From positions 1 to 64,000 of the IMG/VR virus record IMGVR_UViG_3300042484_002275: a stretch of 64,000 nucleotides of DNA; one strand, given 5' to 3'. Source of the DNA: a virus. A program made the position numbers and the translations under genes. Positions 38,807 to 47,210 of this stretch are shown piece after piece. Below the pieces are notes generated by a model, which did no database searches, was not told the origin of the DNA, and saw only the letters and a list, made by a program, of their open reading frames with translations. Position 1 is the first letter of the stretch; the number at the start of each line of letters is the position of its first letter.

Positions 38807-39718
38807 ATGAAAAATTCATTAGCAGCAAAAGGGTTATCAATGTCACAAGCACAATCAATCTCAAACTTGTGCAATCAACGTTCAAAAGATATTACAGCAC
38901 AATTGGCTGATATCAATAACGTTTCAAAAGAATTAGTAATAGGTTCAGATACCTATACTGAGGTTAAAGGAAATCCAATTCCAGCAAACGTAGTTGAATT
39001 ATTAACTGCTAAAGCAAGATTATCTGCCACTCAAGCATTCTTGATGGAGAACATCAAGGCTAAGGACGAATTGATTAACAAAATCAAATACGAAGGATTT
39101 CAGTACTCAGTAGAGGCTCCAGTTCGTCCACAAACAATCTCAGAAAACATTCCAACAGAAGTGGATGAGGATTTTGGTTGGGATACTTTAACAACAGCCG
39201 AATACAATGAATTTATAGAGGCAGAGGCTTATGCTTCACATATTGGACAATTTATCCACAAAGGAGGTAAATTGGATCGATTGAGAGCAGAACTTCCTAC
39301 CATTAAAACTTTAGAGTTTATGGAAATTGAAGTAGGAAAGAAAACTCCACTTAAAATAACTATTCATCATACTGCAGCACAATTGCTTACAATCCATGAG
39401 GAGTTAGCAGCATTACACAGAGGGTATGAGCAAAAAGTGAATTACTTCAAATCTAAGATTAAAAATGCTACTACTTCTGAGAATGCTAAAATTCAGAAAG
39501 AGAGAGGAGAAATTCAAGCAAGAGTTAACCAACAAAACTCAGACCTAGCAAATGCTTATAAATTAGCATATGAGCAATGGACTGCAGAGCAACGTAAAGC
39601 TCAACACGAGTTTGAAGAAAAACGTCAAGCAAAAATTCAAGATGCTGTCAATTTAAAAATTGAAGTAGCAGAAAGATTTCAATCTGTAGTAGATGAATTT
39701 TTAAATCAATTAAAATAA
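38807..39718 (+). CDS. unknown coiled-coil protein
   Basis: 303 residues, strongly helical. N-terminal SMSQAQSISNLCNQRSKDI, a middle LTTAEYNEFIEAEAYASHIG and a long C-terminal coiled coil (about 195-300, rich in Lys/Glu/Gln). Monocistronic with its own promoter and followed by a structured non-coding region. No catalytic motif. Function unknown. Confidence 0.5.
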   Translation: MKNSLAAKGLSMSQAQSISNLCNQRSKDITAQLADINNVSKELVIGSDTYTEVKGNPIPANVVELLTAKARLSATQAFLMENIKAKDELINKIKYEGFQYSVEAPVRPQTISENIPTEVDEDFGWDTLTTAEYNEFIEAEAYASHIGQFIHKGGKLDRLRAELPTIKTLEFMEIEVGKKTPLKITIHHTAAQLLTIHEELAALHRGYEQKVNYFKSKIKNATTSENAKIQKERGEIQARVNQQNSDLANAYKLAYEQWTAEQRKAQHEFEEKRQAKIQDAVNLKIEVAERFQSVVDEFLNQLK

Positions 39719-40057
39719 TTTGGTGCTAAGAAGGTAAGCACAAGCTGATCCTTCAGAGCTTTATGCTGGGATAGTAGGGTTTTAAATATAAACTATATGA
39801 TATATTCAATATTCAACTACAGACATAAACACCTCCGGGTGTTTGTAAACTCGCTTCCCTACAAACTTAAACCAAAACTGAGATAGAACTCAACAGCTAG
39901 ACAGGTTACATCCCGTAAAGGGTGATTGGCTAGCGACTCTAGACTTAGTTTTTGTCCTTGCCCTTGTGGTAGTGGAAGGTTTTTGACTTTGATTTTGCAT
40001 TTGACATCGTCTATATGCTTTACATCCCAGCAACATTTTTTAAAAATAATTAACAAA
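39719..40057 (+). ncRNA. structured non-coding region
   Basis: About 340 bases without a credible ORF. Hairpins: AACACC-TCCG-GGTGTT near 39829, GTTTGT/ACAAAC near 39841 and 39860, a long helix CAAAACT/AGTTTTTG enclosing GCTAG/CTAGC near 39896 and 39930. Base composition is less AT-rich than the surrounding genes. Looks like a stable phage RNA of unknown class. Confidence 0.4.
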
Positions 40058-40081
40058 AAGCTTGCTTACGCAGGCTTTTAT
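40056..40081 (+). terminator. terminator before the RNA-repair genes
   Basis: AAAGCTTGC / GCAGGCTTT hairpin followed by T-rich sequence; contains the next promoter's TTG. Confidence 0.7.
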
Positions 40082-40092
40082 TCGTATATTTA
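40062..40092 (+). promoter_or_regulatory. terminator-embedded TTG-N20-TATATTTA promoter
   Basis: TTG 40062-40064 in the terminator stem, 20 bases, TATATTTA 40085-40092. Drives the phosphoesterase-kinase-ligase operon. Confidence 0.66.
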
Positions 40093-40110
40093 GGTATAAG
40101 AAAAAGAGAT

Positions 40111-40761
40111 ATGAAAATTACATTAGAAAAAGATCAAAGAATCTTCTTTACATCAGACACACATTACGCTCACTCAAACATCTGTAGTGCTACTACAAAC
40201 TGGACTGAGTCTTCGAACTTGACAAGAGAATTCAATTCACTTGATCATATGAACCAAGTACTTGTTGATAACATCAACAACATGGTTGGTGAAGATGATA
40301 TCTTAATTCATTTAGGAGATTTTAGCTTTGGAGGATTTGATAAGATACAAGAATTCAGAAGTAGAATCCTTTGTAAAAACATTCACTTGGTACTTGGAAA
40401 TCATGATCACCACATTGAAAGAAACAAAGAAGGAGTTCAAAAACTATTCTCTTCAGTACAAAACTACTTGAGATTAGAAGTAAGAAAGCCAATTAATAAG
40501 GCATTAACAGACAAGCATATTTTCGTTTGTATGCACTATCCAATTGCGTCATGGCATGATATGAACCAAGGAGTAATTCACTTGCATGGCCACGTGCATT
40601 TACCTTCACACCTACGAATAGCAGAGGGTAAAGCAATGGATGTTGGAGTAGATGGAAATGGTTTAGAGCCTTTATCACTAGGAGAGATCCTTATGATTAT
40701 GAAAGACCAACCAATTAGAAAATTAGAGTTACCAAAGGATCATCACGAAAAAAGAATCTAA
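40111..40761 (+). CDS. calcineurin-like metallophosphoesterase
   Basis: 216 residues with the full set of metal motifs: FFTSDTHYAH (D-x-H), IHLGDFSF (GD), VLGNHDHH (GNHD), CMHYPI and HGHVHLPS (GHxH). Followed at one base by a P-loop kinase and then an RNA ligase, it is likely the 2',3'-phosphatase component of an end-healing set like bacterial Pnkp. Substrate is inference. Confidence 0.85.
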   Translation: MKITLEKDQRIFFTSDTHYAHSNICSATTNWTESSNLTREFNSLDHMNQVLVDNINNMVGEDDILIHLGDFSFGGFDKIQEFRSRILCKNIHLVLGNHDHHIERNKEGVQKLFSSVQNYLRLEVRKPINKALTDKHIFVCMHYPIASWHDMNQGVIHLHGHVHLPSHLRIAEGKAMDVGVDGNGLEPLSLGEILMIMKDQPIRKLELPKDHHEKRI

Positions 40762-40762
40762 T

Positions 40763-41149
40763 ATGAAAGAGTTATTTTTATTAAGAGGATTACCTGGATC
40801 AGGTAAATCAACATTTGCAAAGGCATTAACAGGTGTTTATACTATAGAAGCAGATAAGTACTTTATGGATGGAGATGAATATAAATTTGATCCGTCTAAA
40901 CTAAAAGATGCACATGCTTGGTGTCAAAATACTACACGGGTTTGGATGACAACTGGTGTAAAAAGAATCACAATAGCAAACACATTTACTCAGGAATGGG
41001 AAATGCAACCATACTACGATTTAGCTAAAGAGTACGGATACAGAGTTTACTCTTTGATTGTAGAAAATAGACATGAAGGGGTAAATGAACATGGAGTACC
41101 AGAAGAAAAATTAGTACAAATGAAAAATAGATTCGAGATCAAGCTATGA
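40763..41149 (+). CDS. P-loop polynucleotide-kinase-like protein
   Basis: 128 residues. LLRGLPGSGKSTFAK at about 6-20 is a Walker A of the AAA_33/polynucleotide kinase type; IEADKYF at about 30 and TTGVKRITIANTF near 71 fit the family. Only the kinase domain is present. Lies between a phosphoesterase and an RNA ligase, matching the kinase module of Pnkp but as a separate protein. Stop overlaps the next start (ATGA). Confidence 0.78.
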   Translation: MKELFLLRGLPGSGKSTFAKALTGVYTIEADKYFMDGDEYKFDPSKLKDAHAWCQNTTRVWMTTGVKRITIANTFTQEWEMQPYYDLAKEYGYRVYSLIVENRHEGVNEHGVPEEKLVQMKNRFEIKL

Positions 41150-41364
41150 GAGTAGTAGAAGAGTTTGATGTTCAAGGAAGAGTTATTAAACAAAAAATAG
41201 CAGGCCCTTACTATGATTCTATTTGGACTTACGAGTATCAAGGAGATACAGTCATTGAAAAAAGAAGTGATGCTGTTTGGACTAAAATTATAAATCATAA
41301 GGATAAGACATCTAAATTAGTTTATCCTGATAAAAAAGAATACAATATAACTTATAATACATAA
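41146..41364 (+). CDS. small unknown protein in the RNA-repair operon
   Basis: 72 residues, beta-rich with repeated Ile/Lys/Tyr strands (KQKIAGPYYDSIWTYEYQG), no motif. Translationally coupled to the kinase gene and three bases before the ligase gene. Confidence 0.5.
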   Translation: MRVVEEFDVQGRVIKQKIAGPYYDSIWTYEYQGDTVIEKRSDAVWTKIINHKDKTSKLVYPDKKEYNITYNT

Positions 41365-41367
41365 GAA

Positions 41368-42510
41368 ATGGAAAATAATAACAGTGTTTGCTTTATAGCA
41401 AAAATAAATGAAGTAAGAGCAATTGAAGGAGCAGATAACATCGAACTTGTAATCGCAGGTGGGTGGAATGCTATTACTAAAAAAGGTGAATTTAAAGTAG
41501 GTGATGAAACAATCATTGCAACTACTGATGCAGTTATACCAGAATCTCTTTCTGAGGAAATGGGAGTTGCTTCTTACCTAAGAAAAGGAGGTAGAGTAAG
41601 AACTGTTAAACTAAGAGGAGTTTATTCTGAATGTTTAATCATTCCAATGACTTACCTTAGGGGTAAAGCCACAATGGGGGATTGGGATTTAAAAGAAGGA
41701 AGTGACTGCATGGAACTATTAGGTATCACCAAATACGAACCACCAGTTAAACAAATTCAACTTGCTTCAGGTAGAAAAATCAAATGGAGAGACAATCAAA
41801 ACTTCCATATCTATTACAAATTCCCAAACCTTAAAAACGTTGATGGAATGTTTACAGAAGAAGATACAGTAGAGATTTCTCGTAAAATTCATGGTACAAA
41901 TGCTAGATACGGTATTGTAAAAAAGACTAAATTGTCATTCTGGGATAAAGTAAAAAAATTCTTTAGATTAGCTGATAAGTGGATTAACTACGAATACATT
42001 TACGGTTCACATAACTGTGAGAAAGGATCTGACTCTCAAGGATTTTATTCTGAAGATGTTTGGAAAACAATTGCTGAGAAGTATGATATTAAAGCTAAGC
42101 TTTGGAAATATGTTAAAGATACAGCTAATATTGTAGACATTGGAAGTGGTATAGTACTCTATGGAGAAATTTATGGAGCAGGTATTCAAAAGAACTATGA
42201 CTATGGATTGGATGATATTAAATTTATAGGATTTGATACAACTATGAAAGGTGACTATAATTCACCAGCGGGTACTTACGGTGCATTTCATTCACTAGAC
42301 TTACCTTATATTGAAGTACTTTATTTTGGACTTTGGAATCAAGAAGTACAGGATAAGTTTGTATTTAACAACTTCATTGAAGGAACAAAAGTACCACATG
42401 AAGGAATTGTAATCAAACACAGTTCAGGAGATAGAAAAAAAGTAGCAAAGGTAATCAATCCAGACTATTTGATCTACGGAGAGAAGAATGATGTAGGAGA
42501 TTCACATTAA
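41368..42510 (+). CDS. RNA ligase (DRB0094/Rnl5-like)
   Basis: 380 residues. Nucleotidyltransferase motif I is SRKIHGTNARYG with the adenylated Lys; LYGEIYG is motif III-like, HEGIVIKHS motif IV and VAKVIN motif V. The first about 130 residues (KINEVRAIEGADNIELVIAG and so on) form an OB-like N-terminal domain as in the DRB0094 ligase family. It would seal 3'-OH/5'-phosphate RNA ends produced by the two upstream enzymes. A tRNA array lies just upstream. Confidence 0.85.
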   Translation: MENNNSVCFIAKINEVRAIEGADNIELVIAGGWNAITKKGEFKVGDETIIATTDAVIPESLSEEMGVASYLRKGGRVRTVKLRGVYSECLIIPMTYLRGKATMGDWDLKEGSDCMELLGITKYEPPVKQIQLASGRKIKWRDNQNFHIYYKFPNLKNVDGMFTEEDTVEISRKIHGTNARYGIVKKTKLSFWDKVKKFFRLADKWINYEYIYGSHNCEKGSDSQGFYSEDVWKTIAEKYDIKAKLWKYVKDTANIVDIGSGIVLYGEIYGAGIQKNYDYGLDDIKFIGFDTTMKGDYNSPAGTYGAFHSLDLPYIEVLYFGLWNQEVQDKFVFNNFIEGTKVPHEGIVIKHSSGDRKKVAKVINPDYLIYGEKNDVGDSH

Positions 42511-42522
42511 AATAATTGTTAA

Positions 42523-42549
42523 AAGGCTTGTTTATATGAGCCTTTTTTC
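42523..42549 (+). terminator. terminator after RNA ligase
   Basis: AAAGGCT / AGCCTTT hairpin followed by a T-run; the TTG of the next promoter lies at the top of the ascending arm. Confidence 0.75.
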
Positions 42550-42558
42550 TTATCTTTA
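42528..42558 (+). promoter_or_regulatory. terminator-embedded TTG-N20-TATCTTTA promoter
   Basis: TTG 42528-42530, 20 bases, TATCTTTA 42551-42558. Confidence 0.65.
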
Positions 42559-42576
42559 AGTATTAAAATAAAGGTT

Positions 42577-42747
42577 ATGAGAGGAAGAAGAGTTTATTGT
42601 GAAGATATATCTCCGGTTCTAAAATCAATTAGAACGTCTAAGAAACACGGAAAGACAGTAGAAATCAACGGTCTACAGTACGAACATATAGGAGATGATA
42701 TGTTGTATTGTTTAAAGACTTCAACCATTAAAAAGTTGGAGAATTAG
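42577..42747 (+). CDS. small unknown protein
   Basis: 56 residues (MRGRRVYCEDISPVLKSIRT ... STIKKLEN), basic, two Cys. Own promoter upstream; the next promoter's TTG lies in its 3' end. Confidence 0.5.
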   Translation: MRGRRVYCEDISPVLKSIRTSKKHGKTVEINGLQYEHIGDDMLYCLKTSTIKKLEN

Positions 42748-42766
42748 AATAAAGTTCGTATATTTA
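42736..42766 (+). promoter_or_regulatory. TTG-N20-TATATTTA promoter
   Basis: TTG 42736-42738 inside the previous gene, 20 bases, TATATTTA 42759-42766, preceded by TTCG. Confidence 0.65.
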
Positions 42767-42795
42767 GGTATTAGAAATTTAAAACAAAAAAGGTT

Positions 42796-42927
42796 ATGGA
42801 AATAGTTTGGCATTGGAATTTTTTAGAAACACTAGGAGCTATAGTTTTGGTAATTATTGCTGCATGGGTAATACTACCCATAGTGGGTGTAATTTTCGTA
42901 AATGGAAAATTTAAAGGTTGGTGGTAA
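42796..42927 (+). CDS. small membrane protein
   Basis: 43 residues with one hydrophobic span (about 12-35, LGAIVLVIIAAWVILPIVGV) and a basic, Trp-rich end. Own promoter. Possibly holin-like or a membrane modulator, not identifiable. Confidence 0.5.
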   Translation: MEIVWHWNFLETLGAIVLVIIAAWVILPIVGVIFVNGKFKGWW

Positions 42928-42945
42928 AATTTAAAAAGAAATAAG

Positions 42946-43023
42946 ATGAAACAAGTAAAAACATTTGCAATCACATTTGTAGCAGCATTAGTATTAATGA
43001 TCGTAGTAGTAAATTTAAGATAA
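42946..43023 (+). CDS. 25-residue membrane peptide
   Basis: MKQVKTF followed by a single hydrophobic span. It ends one base before the next ATG, which supports translation. Very short, so uncertain. Confidence 0.35.
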   Translation: MKQVKTFAITFVAALVLMIVVVNLR

Positions 43024-43024
43024 C

Positions 43025-43642
43025 ATGGAAGACTTTTTCGAAGATTTAAAAAACAGACCAAGACCAAACTTATTCAGAAGAATATACCTTTGGTGGGCAC
43101 ATGATGGAAAGTATTATCACAAATACTTCAAACAAGGAGTAAAGAATCTATGGTACTGGTTTCCAATCATCTGGAAGGATAGAGATTGGGATGGTCATTA
43201 CATCTTTGAGATACTACAGCACAAATTGGAAGCACAAGCCAATTACATTGGAAGAAGAGATCTTCACACAAGAGCACAGCTTGATGCTAAAAGAATGAGA
43301 CTTTGCATCTCTTTAATTAAGAAAGTGCAAGAGGAAGACTACACAATGGAGTATATGGACTACCATAAGGACAGAGTTTGGTTTACAGATGTTGAAGACA
43401 GACCAGGAAATTCTCTATATAATTCAGAAGAAGTATGGGAAAAGTATGATGAATATTTTGCTAAATATCCTTTAGTTTATAAAAGAGTAATGAAAGGAGA
43501 TGGAGTATTTACTTTAGATGGTAGAAATGAATCTGATATAAAAAGAGTCATTGCAATGAATATTGCTCACCTTAATCACGACAGAGCAAGAAAATTGTTA
43601 TTTAAAATAATGGAAGAGAACATCGAGGGTTGGTGGGACTAA
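43025..43642 (+). CDS. unknown 205-residue protein
   Basis: Rich in Trp, Tyr, His and Arg (FRRIYLWWAHDGKYYHKYF; DRDWDGHYIFEILQHKLEA), mostly helical and soluble. Several His/Asp pairs could bind metal, but no family is recognised. Looks like a conserved phage protein of the accessory region. Confidence 0.55.
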   Translation: MEDFFEDLKNRPRPNLFRRIYLWWAHDGKYYHKYFKQGVKNLWYWFPIIWKDRDWDGHYIFEILQHKLEAQANYIGRRDLHTRAQLDAKRMRLCISLIKKVQEEDYTMEYMDYHKDRVWFTDVEDRPGNSLYNSEEVWEKYDEYFAKYPLVYKRVMKGDGVFTLDGRNESDIKRVIAMNIAHLNHDRARKLLFKIMEENIEGWWD

Positions 43643-43653
43643 AAACAAAAGAA

Positions 43654-44061
43654 ATGAAAAAGAAAATATACTTAGATGATGTAAGAACACCTAAAGATTC
43701 ATCTTGGACCGTAGTAAGAAACTACGAGCAATTTGTTGACACAGTTACTTACATTGGATTGGAAAACATAGATGTAATCTCCCTAGATCACGATTTAGGA
43801 GATACAGCAATGGCTGAATGGCATAAAAATGTTTACCATAATTACGAATTAAATTATGATAATATTACAGAGAAGACTGGAATGGATTGCACTAAATGGT
43901 TGGTCAATCAATGGTTGGATGGAGCTCCTATTGTGGATGTTGTAATACATTCTGCAAATGCAGTTGGTAGTGGAAACATGATGGGATACATAAATAACTA
44001 CAGACATATTCACAGATTACCTCAGAATTGTGTAAGAGTACAAATAGAACATACAGTATAA
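43654..44061 (+). CDS. cREC-like (cyclic-phosphate-processing receiver) domain protein
   Basis: 135 residues. KKIYLDDVRTPKDSSW and VISLDHDLGDTAM match the LDDxRxP ... DHDLG pattern of receiver-like cREC domains predicted to act on RNA with cyclic phosphates. I chose the ATG at 43654; an upstream start in the same frame would overlap the previous gene. Fits the RNA-repair neighbourhood (40111-42510). The domain assignment is by motif only. Confidence 0.6.
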   Translation: MKKKIYLDDVRTPKDSSWTVVRNYEQFVDTVTYIGLENIDVISLDHDLGDTAMAEWHKNVYHNYELNYDNITEKTGMDCTKWLVNQWLDGAPIVDVVIHSANAVGSGNMMGYINNYRHIHRLPQNCVRVQIEHTV

Positions 44062-44255
44062 TGAATAAGGTAAAAGCATTCTTTGATGCAACAGGAGCAT
44101 TCTTTCTTTGGTGTTGGAAATATCCAACAACTCCAATTGAAAATTTTCAAGATGCAAGATTTAGATATCAAGCACAAACTGATCCTGAACTTAAAGAAAC
44201 ATTTGATGAACTTGAAAAATTAATAAGAGAACATGACACTAAAGGAGAAGTTTAA
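44061..44255 (+). CDS. small unknown protein
   Basis: 64 residues; the ATG overlaps the previous stop (TAATG). Begins MNKVKAFFDATGAFFLWCW and ends in a charged helix. Possibly membrane-associated through its aromatic N-terminus. Confidence 0.5.
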   Translation: MNKVKAFFDATGAFFLWCWKYPTTPIENFQDARFRYQAQTDPELKETFDELEKLIREHDTKGEV

Positions 44256-44460
44256 ACAATGGTTAGATACTGACCCAAGACTTCAAATAAGAGAAGTACA
44301 ACTTGAAGTAATAGCAGAAGAATTTGCTATTGGGTTTGCAGATTGGATCTCAGAACAACCAGAAGTAAAGATTATAAAAAAATCAGGATTAGATAATTGT
44401 TATATAAAAATGACTTCAAAAGAACTATTAAAAATTTACAAAGAAGAAAAAGGATTATGA
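44233..44460 (+). CDS. small unknown protein
   Basis: 75 residues, helical (MTLKEKFKQWLDTDPRLQ), overlapping the previous gene by 23 bases. No motif. Confidence 0.5.
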   Translation: MTLKEKFKQWLDTDPRLQIREVQLEVIAEEFAIGFADWISEQPEVKIIKKSGLDNCYIKMTSKELLKIYKEEKGL

Positions 44461-44813
44461 TAGGAGGAGCACAACCAAAAGTATTATTAAAGCTAAATGA
44501 TAGTAATGAACTATTATTAGATGAAATGTTTGTACAAATTTATGGAAAAGAAGAAGATCATAAATACAAACTAGTTCGAGAAAGAGATGGTCTAACAAAA
44601 ACATCTATGGATGTAAAATGGTTAGAGTTTGGAGAAGACGGAAGATATAAAGCAGACCTTCCAGAAATAGCAGTTGGAAGAAGTTTAATTATGTCTCCTT
44701 TTAATCATTCATTTACCTGGCAAACAACATCAGTAACAGAGATTGTAGAGCAGAGAGACGGTTATATTAAATTTAAAACAGAAAACAGTAACTACGAATT
44801 ATTTAAACTTTAG
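44457..44813 (+). CDS. unknown 118-residue protein
   Basis: Start taken at the ATG that overlaps the previous stop by four bases (ATGA). Beta-rich (QPKVLLKLNDSNELLLDEMF; SFTWQTTSVTEIVEQRDGYI), suggesting a small beta-barrel domain. Function unknown. Confidence 0.5.
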   Translation: MIGGAQPKVLLKLNDSNELLLDEMFVQIYGKEEDHKYKLVRERDGLTKTSMDVKWLEFGEDGRYKADLPEIAVGRSLIMSPFNHSFTWQTTSVTEIVEQRDGYIKFKTENSNYELFKL

Positions 44814-44816
44814 ATT

Positions 44817-45047
44817 ATGATTTGGATTTTATTACTTTACGTTTTACCATTAGTACTTAGTATACTAGGAGCATATCTTATGGTAAAAAGAGATGGAGGA
44901 TCAGTAACGGAGTTTTTAGAACCACTTCCTTTCCTCTTTATTCCATTAATTAATATACTATTCATAGTAGCTGGAATATATTTTTCAATAGAAAAGTGGA
45001 TGAAAAATGATGAGTCAGTACAAAACTTTTTAAATAAAAAGCTATAA
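44817..45047 (+). CDS. two-span membrane protein
   Basis: 76 residues with two hydrophobic helices (about 2-22 and 37-58) separated by a short charged loop (KRDGGSVTEF). Topology is compatible with a holin or a PLD-nuclease N-terminal-type membrane domain; function not established. Confidence 0.5.
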   Translation: MIWILLLYVLPLVLSILGAYLMVKRDGGSVTEFLEPLPFLFIPLINILFIVAGIYFSIEKWMKNDESVQNFLNKKL

Positions 45048-45092
45048 TGAAACAATACAAACTAATAAAAGAAAGATTAAATTTAAAATAAA

Positions 45093-45605
45093 ATGAAACT
45101 AAGTAAATTACTAAAACAATGGATGTTAGAAGGATTAGTTTCTACTGATAAATTAGAAACTGAGTATTTTGAATTAAACGAATTAAACATAGACTCTTTA
45201 AATAGCTATGAATACGAAGAAATTAAACTTCCAATTTATACCAAATCCTACAAATTTAATGATAGATGCGGTAACGAACTAGTAGTAGTTTACACAAAAG
45301 GCATTGATGAGTTTAAAAGTGGGTATAGAGTTAAAGGAGTTGATAGTTTAGTTTTTGATCCTACAAAATTTTTAAATATAGAGGATGGAGTTAAACCCTG
45401 TCCTGATGATAAAAGGATCAATACTGTATATAAAATTCTATTGGAAGAAATAGTACCTGAGTATCTATTAAAGAAGAAACCTAGTAAAATTTATTTTAAT
45501 CCAATTTCAGCTTCAAGAGATAAACTAACAGGTATTCTTATAAGTAAGATAATTAAAGTTCACCCTCAATTAATAACAAGTAACAATTACTTAGTAAATA
45601 AATAA
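45093..45605 (+). CDS. unknown 170-residue protein
   Basis: Begins MKLSKLLKQWMLEGL, similar in style to the KK/L-rich starts of other phage proteins here. Alpha/beta body with KINTVYKILLEEIVPEYLL-type helix and KPSKIYFNPISASRDKLTG. No family recognised. Confidence 0.5.
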   Translation: MKLSKLLKQWMLEGLVSTDKLETEYFELNELNIDSLNSYEYEEIKLPIYTKSYKFNDRCGNELVVVYTKGIDEFKSGYRVKGVDSLVFDPTKFLNIEDGVKPCPDDKRINTVYKILLEEIVPEYLLKKKPSKIYFNPISASRDKLTGILISKIIKVHPQLITSNNYLVNK

Positions 45606-45606
45606 A

Positions 45607-46329
45607 ATGAAAACACGCATCACGATTCTGTCCGATACACATACAAGACATGGATTGATCCCTCTTACAGATCTACCTGGAGGCGACATTCTTATCCATG
45701 CAGGAGACATAATGAACTCAGGATACAACAAAAATGATATCTGGGATTTCTGTCATTGGTTTCAATCACTAAAGCAATATGAAGATAAAGTATTCATAGC
45801 AGGTAACCATGATCGCATGTTTCAAAATCATCCTGAGGATGTGAAAGAATGGGTAGACAAGTTTGGAGATATAATCTATCTTCAAGATGACGACTTCGTT
45901 ATCTACGGTGATGGACCAGAAGGAAATTCTCCTCAAGACAACATTCGTATTTACGGTTCACCTTGGCAACCAGAATTTTATTCTTGGGCATTCAATTTAC
46001 CAAAAAATGGAATTGAGATAGCAGCAAAGTGGGAAGGTATTCCTTCAAACACAGACATCTTAGTTACACATGGTCCAGCATTTGGAACCTTAGATACAGT
46101 AGTAGGAAGACCTTGGGATGGATTAGGATGCGAGTTATTAGCTCAAAGAATTGAAGTTATTAAACCAAAAATCCACATCTGTGGCCACATTCATTCAGGA
46201 TATGGTTATGAGTTTAAAGATGGTACACACTTCTTCAATGCATCAGTATTGGATGAGGCTTACGAGTACACTCAAAAGCCAATAACCTTTGATTGGGATA
46301 AGGAAAAAAATACAGTAACATTTATTTAA
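45607..46329 (+). CDS. metallophosphoesterase (MPPED-like)
   Basis: 240 residues. ILSDTHTRH (D-x-H), LIHAGDIMNSG (GD), IAGNHDRMF (GNHD), LVTHGPAFG and ICGHIHSGYG (GHxH) are all present. The overall length and YGSPWQPEF segment resemble the MPPED1/2-type branch. Second such enzyme in the window; substrate unknown. Confidence 0.85.
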   Translation: MKTRITILSDTHTRHGLIPLTDLPGGDILIHAGDIMNSGYNKNDIWDFCHWFQSLKQYEDKVFIAGNHDRMFQNHPEDVKEWVDKFGDIIYLQDDDFVIYGDGPEGNSPQDNIRIYGSPWQPEFYSWAFNLPKNGIEIAAKWEGIPSNTDILVTHGPAFGTLDTVVGRPWDGLGCELLAQRIEVIKPKIHICGHIHSGYGYEFKDGTHFFNASVLDEAYEYTQKPITFDWDKEKNTVTFI

Positions 46330-46334
46330 GAAAA

Positions 46335-46357
46335 GTTGGCTCTTCGGAGCCTTTTTC
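46335..46357 (+). terminator. terminator after phosphoesterase
   Basis: GGCTC-TTCG-GAGCC hairpin followed by TTTTT; TTG of the next promoter lies at its 5' base. Confidence 0.78.
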
Positions 46358-46366
46358 TTATCTTTA
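46336..46366 (+). promoter_or_regulatory. terminator-embedded TTG-N20-TATCTTTA promoter
   Basis: TTG 46336-46338, 20 bases, TATCTTTA 46359-46366, preceded by TTCT. Confidence 0.66.
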
Positions 46367-46384
46367 AGTATAATTAAAAAGGTT

Positions 46385-46621
46385 ATGGAAGATCAAGGTA
46401 CATTATTAGAACAAGCATCATTTATATTCTCACAAGATGCTAATTGTCTATCAGACAGGGATGAGTATGAATCTTTAGAGATAGAAGCACGTTCAAGTAT
46501 AGGAATTGATAGAGACGAGGATTGTTTCTTTATACTAAAAACAGACAAATGGTCAGTAGGTTCAATAGAGGAACTAGAAACATTATTTGATAGAATAAGA
46601 CAAGTAGTAATTAAAAAATAA
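46385..46621 (+). CDS. small unknown protein
   Basis: 78 residues, acidic, alpha/beta (MEDQGTLLEQASFIFSQDAN). First of seven tightly packed small genes leading to thyA. No motif. Confidence 0.5.
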   Translation: MEDQGTLLEQASFIFSQDANCLSDRDEYESLEIEARSSIGIDRDEDCFFILKTDKWSVGSIEELETLFDRIRQVVIKK

Positions 46622-46626
46622 AGGTT

Positions 46627-46971
46627 ATGTTTAAAAGATTTTTCAAGTACACACCAACATCACAGGAGCAACAATTCATAGATATTGTTAACAAGTTATT
46701 AGTACATCCTAAAACATCCTTAAGGATGACACCTCTAACAGATAAGTATTTTCTTATCAATGAACAGAAGCATTACTATATCTTACTTCAGAACACAGGT
46801 ATTCAATTAACAAATTCAAAATTCTCATTTTGTAAGTCTTTGCATCCAAAAGCATATGATATGGTTATAGAAAATATCCATACACATATTGAAGCAAACA
46901 GACAAGCACTAGAGGATAAGTTATTTAGAAACGAAACAAATATGCTGGAGACAGTATTAAATAATTTATAA
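46627..46971 (+). CDS. small unknown protein
   Basis: 114 residues. The central YFLINEQKHYYILLQNTGIQL suggests a small beta-sheet domain. Stop shares a base with the next start (TAATG). Confidence 0.5.
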   Translation: MFKRFFKYTPTSQEQQFIDIVNKLLVHPKTSLRMTPLTDKYFLINEQKHYYILLQNTGIQLTNSKFSFCKSLHPKAYDMVIENIHTHIEANRQALEDKLFRNETNMLETVLNNL

Positions 46972-47210
46972 TGGAACTAAACCGTCATATAACACTATTT
47001 CTCCTTAAGAATGGATTTTTAAAAAAAACAGAAGGTGGTATCTATACTAACCCAAAATGTACTGTTACAGTTTTAGACGACTGTTATAAAATTAATTATG
47101 ATCATCCAGAACATGGAGAAGTTTCAACATACACAGACTCTTGGTCAATCCCTCATTTAGTAGGAGTATTAACTTGGCACGATTTAATAGATAAAAATTA
47201 TAATAAATGA
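46971..47210 (+). CDS. small unknown protein
   Basis: 79 residues, beta-rich (YTNPKCTVTVLDDCYKINYD), coupled to both neighbours by overlapping start and stop codons. Not recognised. Confidence 0.5.
   Translation: MELNRHITLFLLKNGFLKKTEGGIYTNPKCTVTVLDDCYKINYDHPEHGEVSTYTDSWSIPHLVGVLTWHDLIDKNYNK

Noticed and set aside
45047-45091. 14-codon ORF
   Set aside because: Start overlaps the previous stop, but it is too short to separate from chance.
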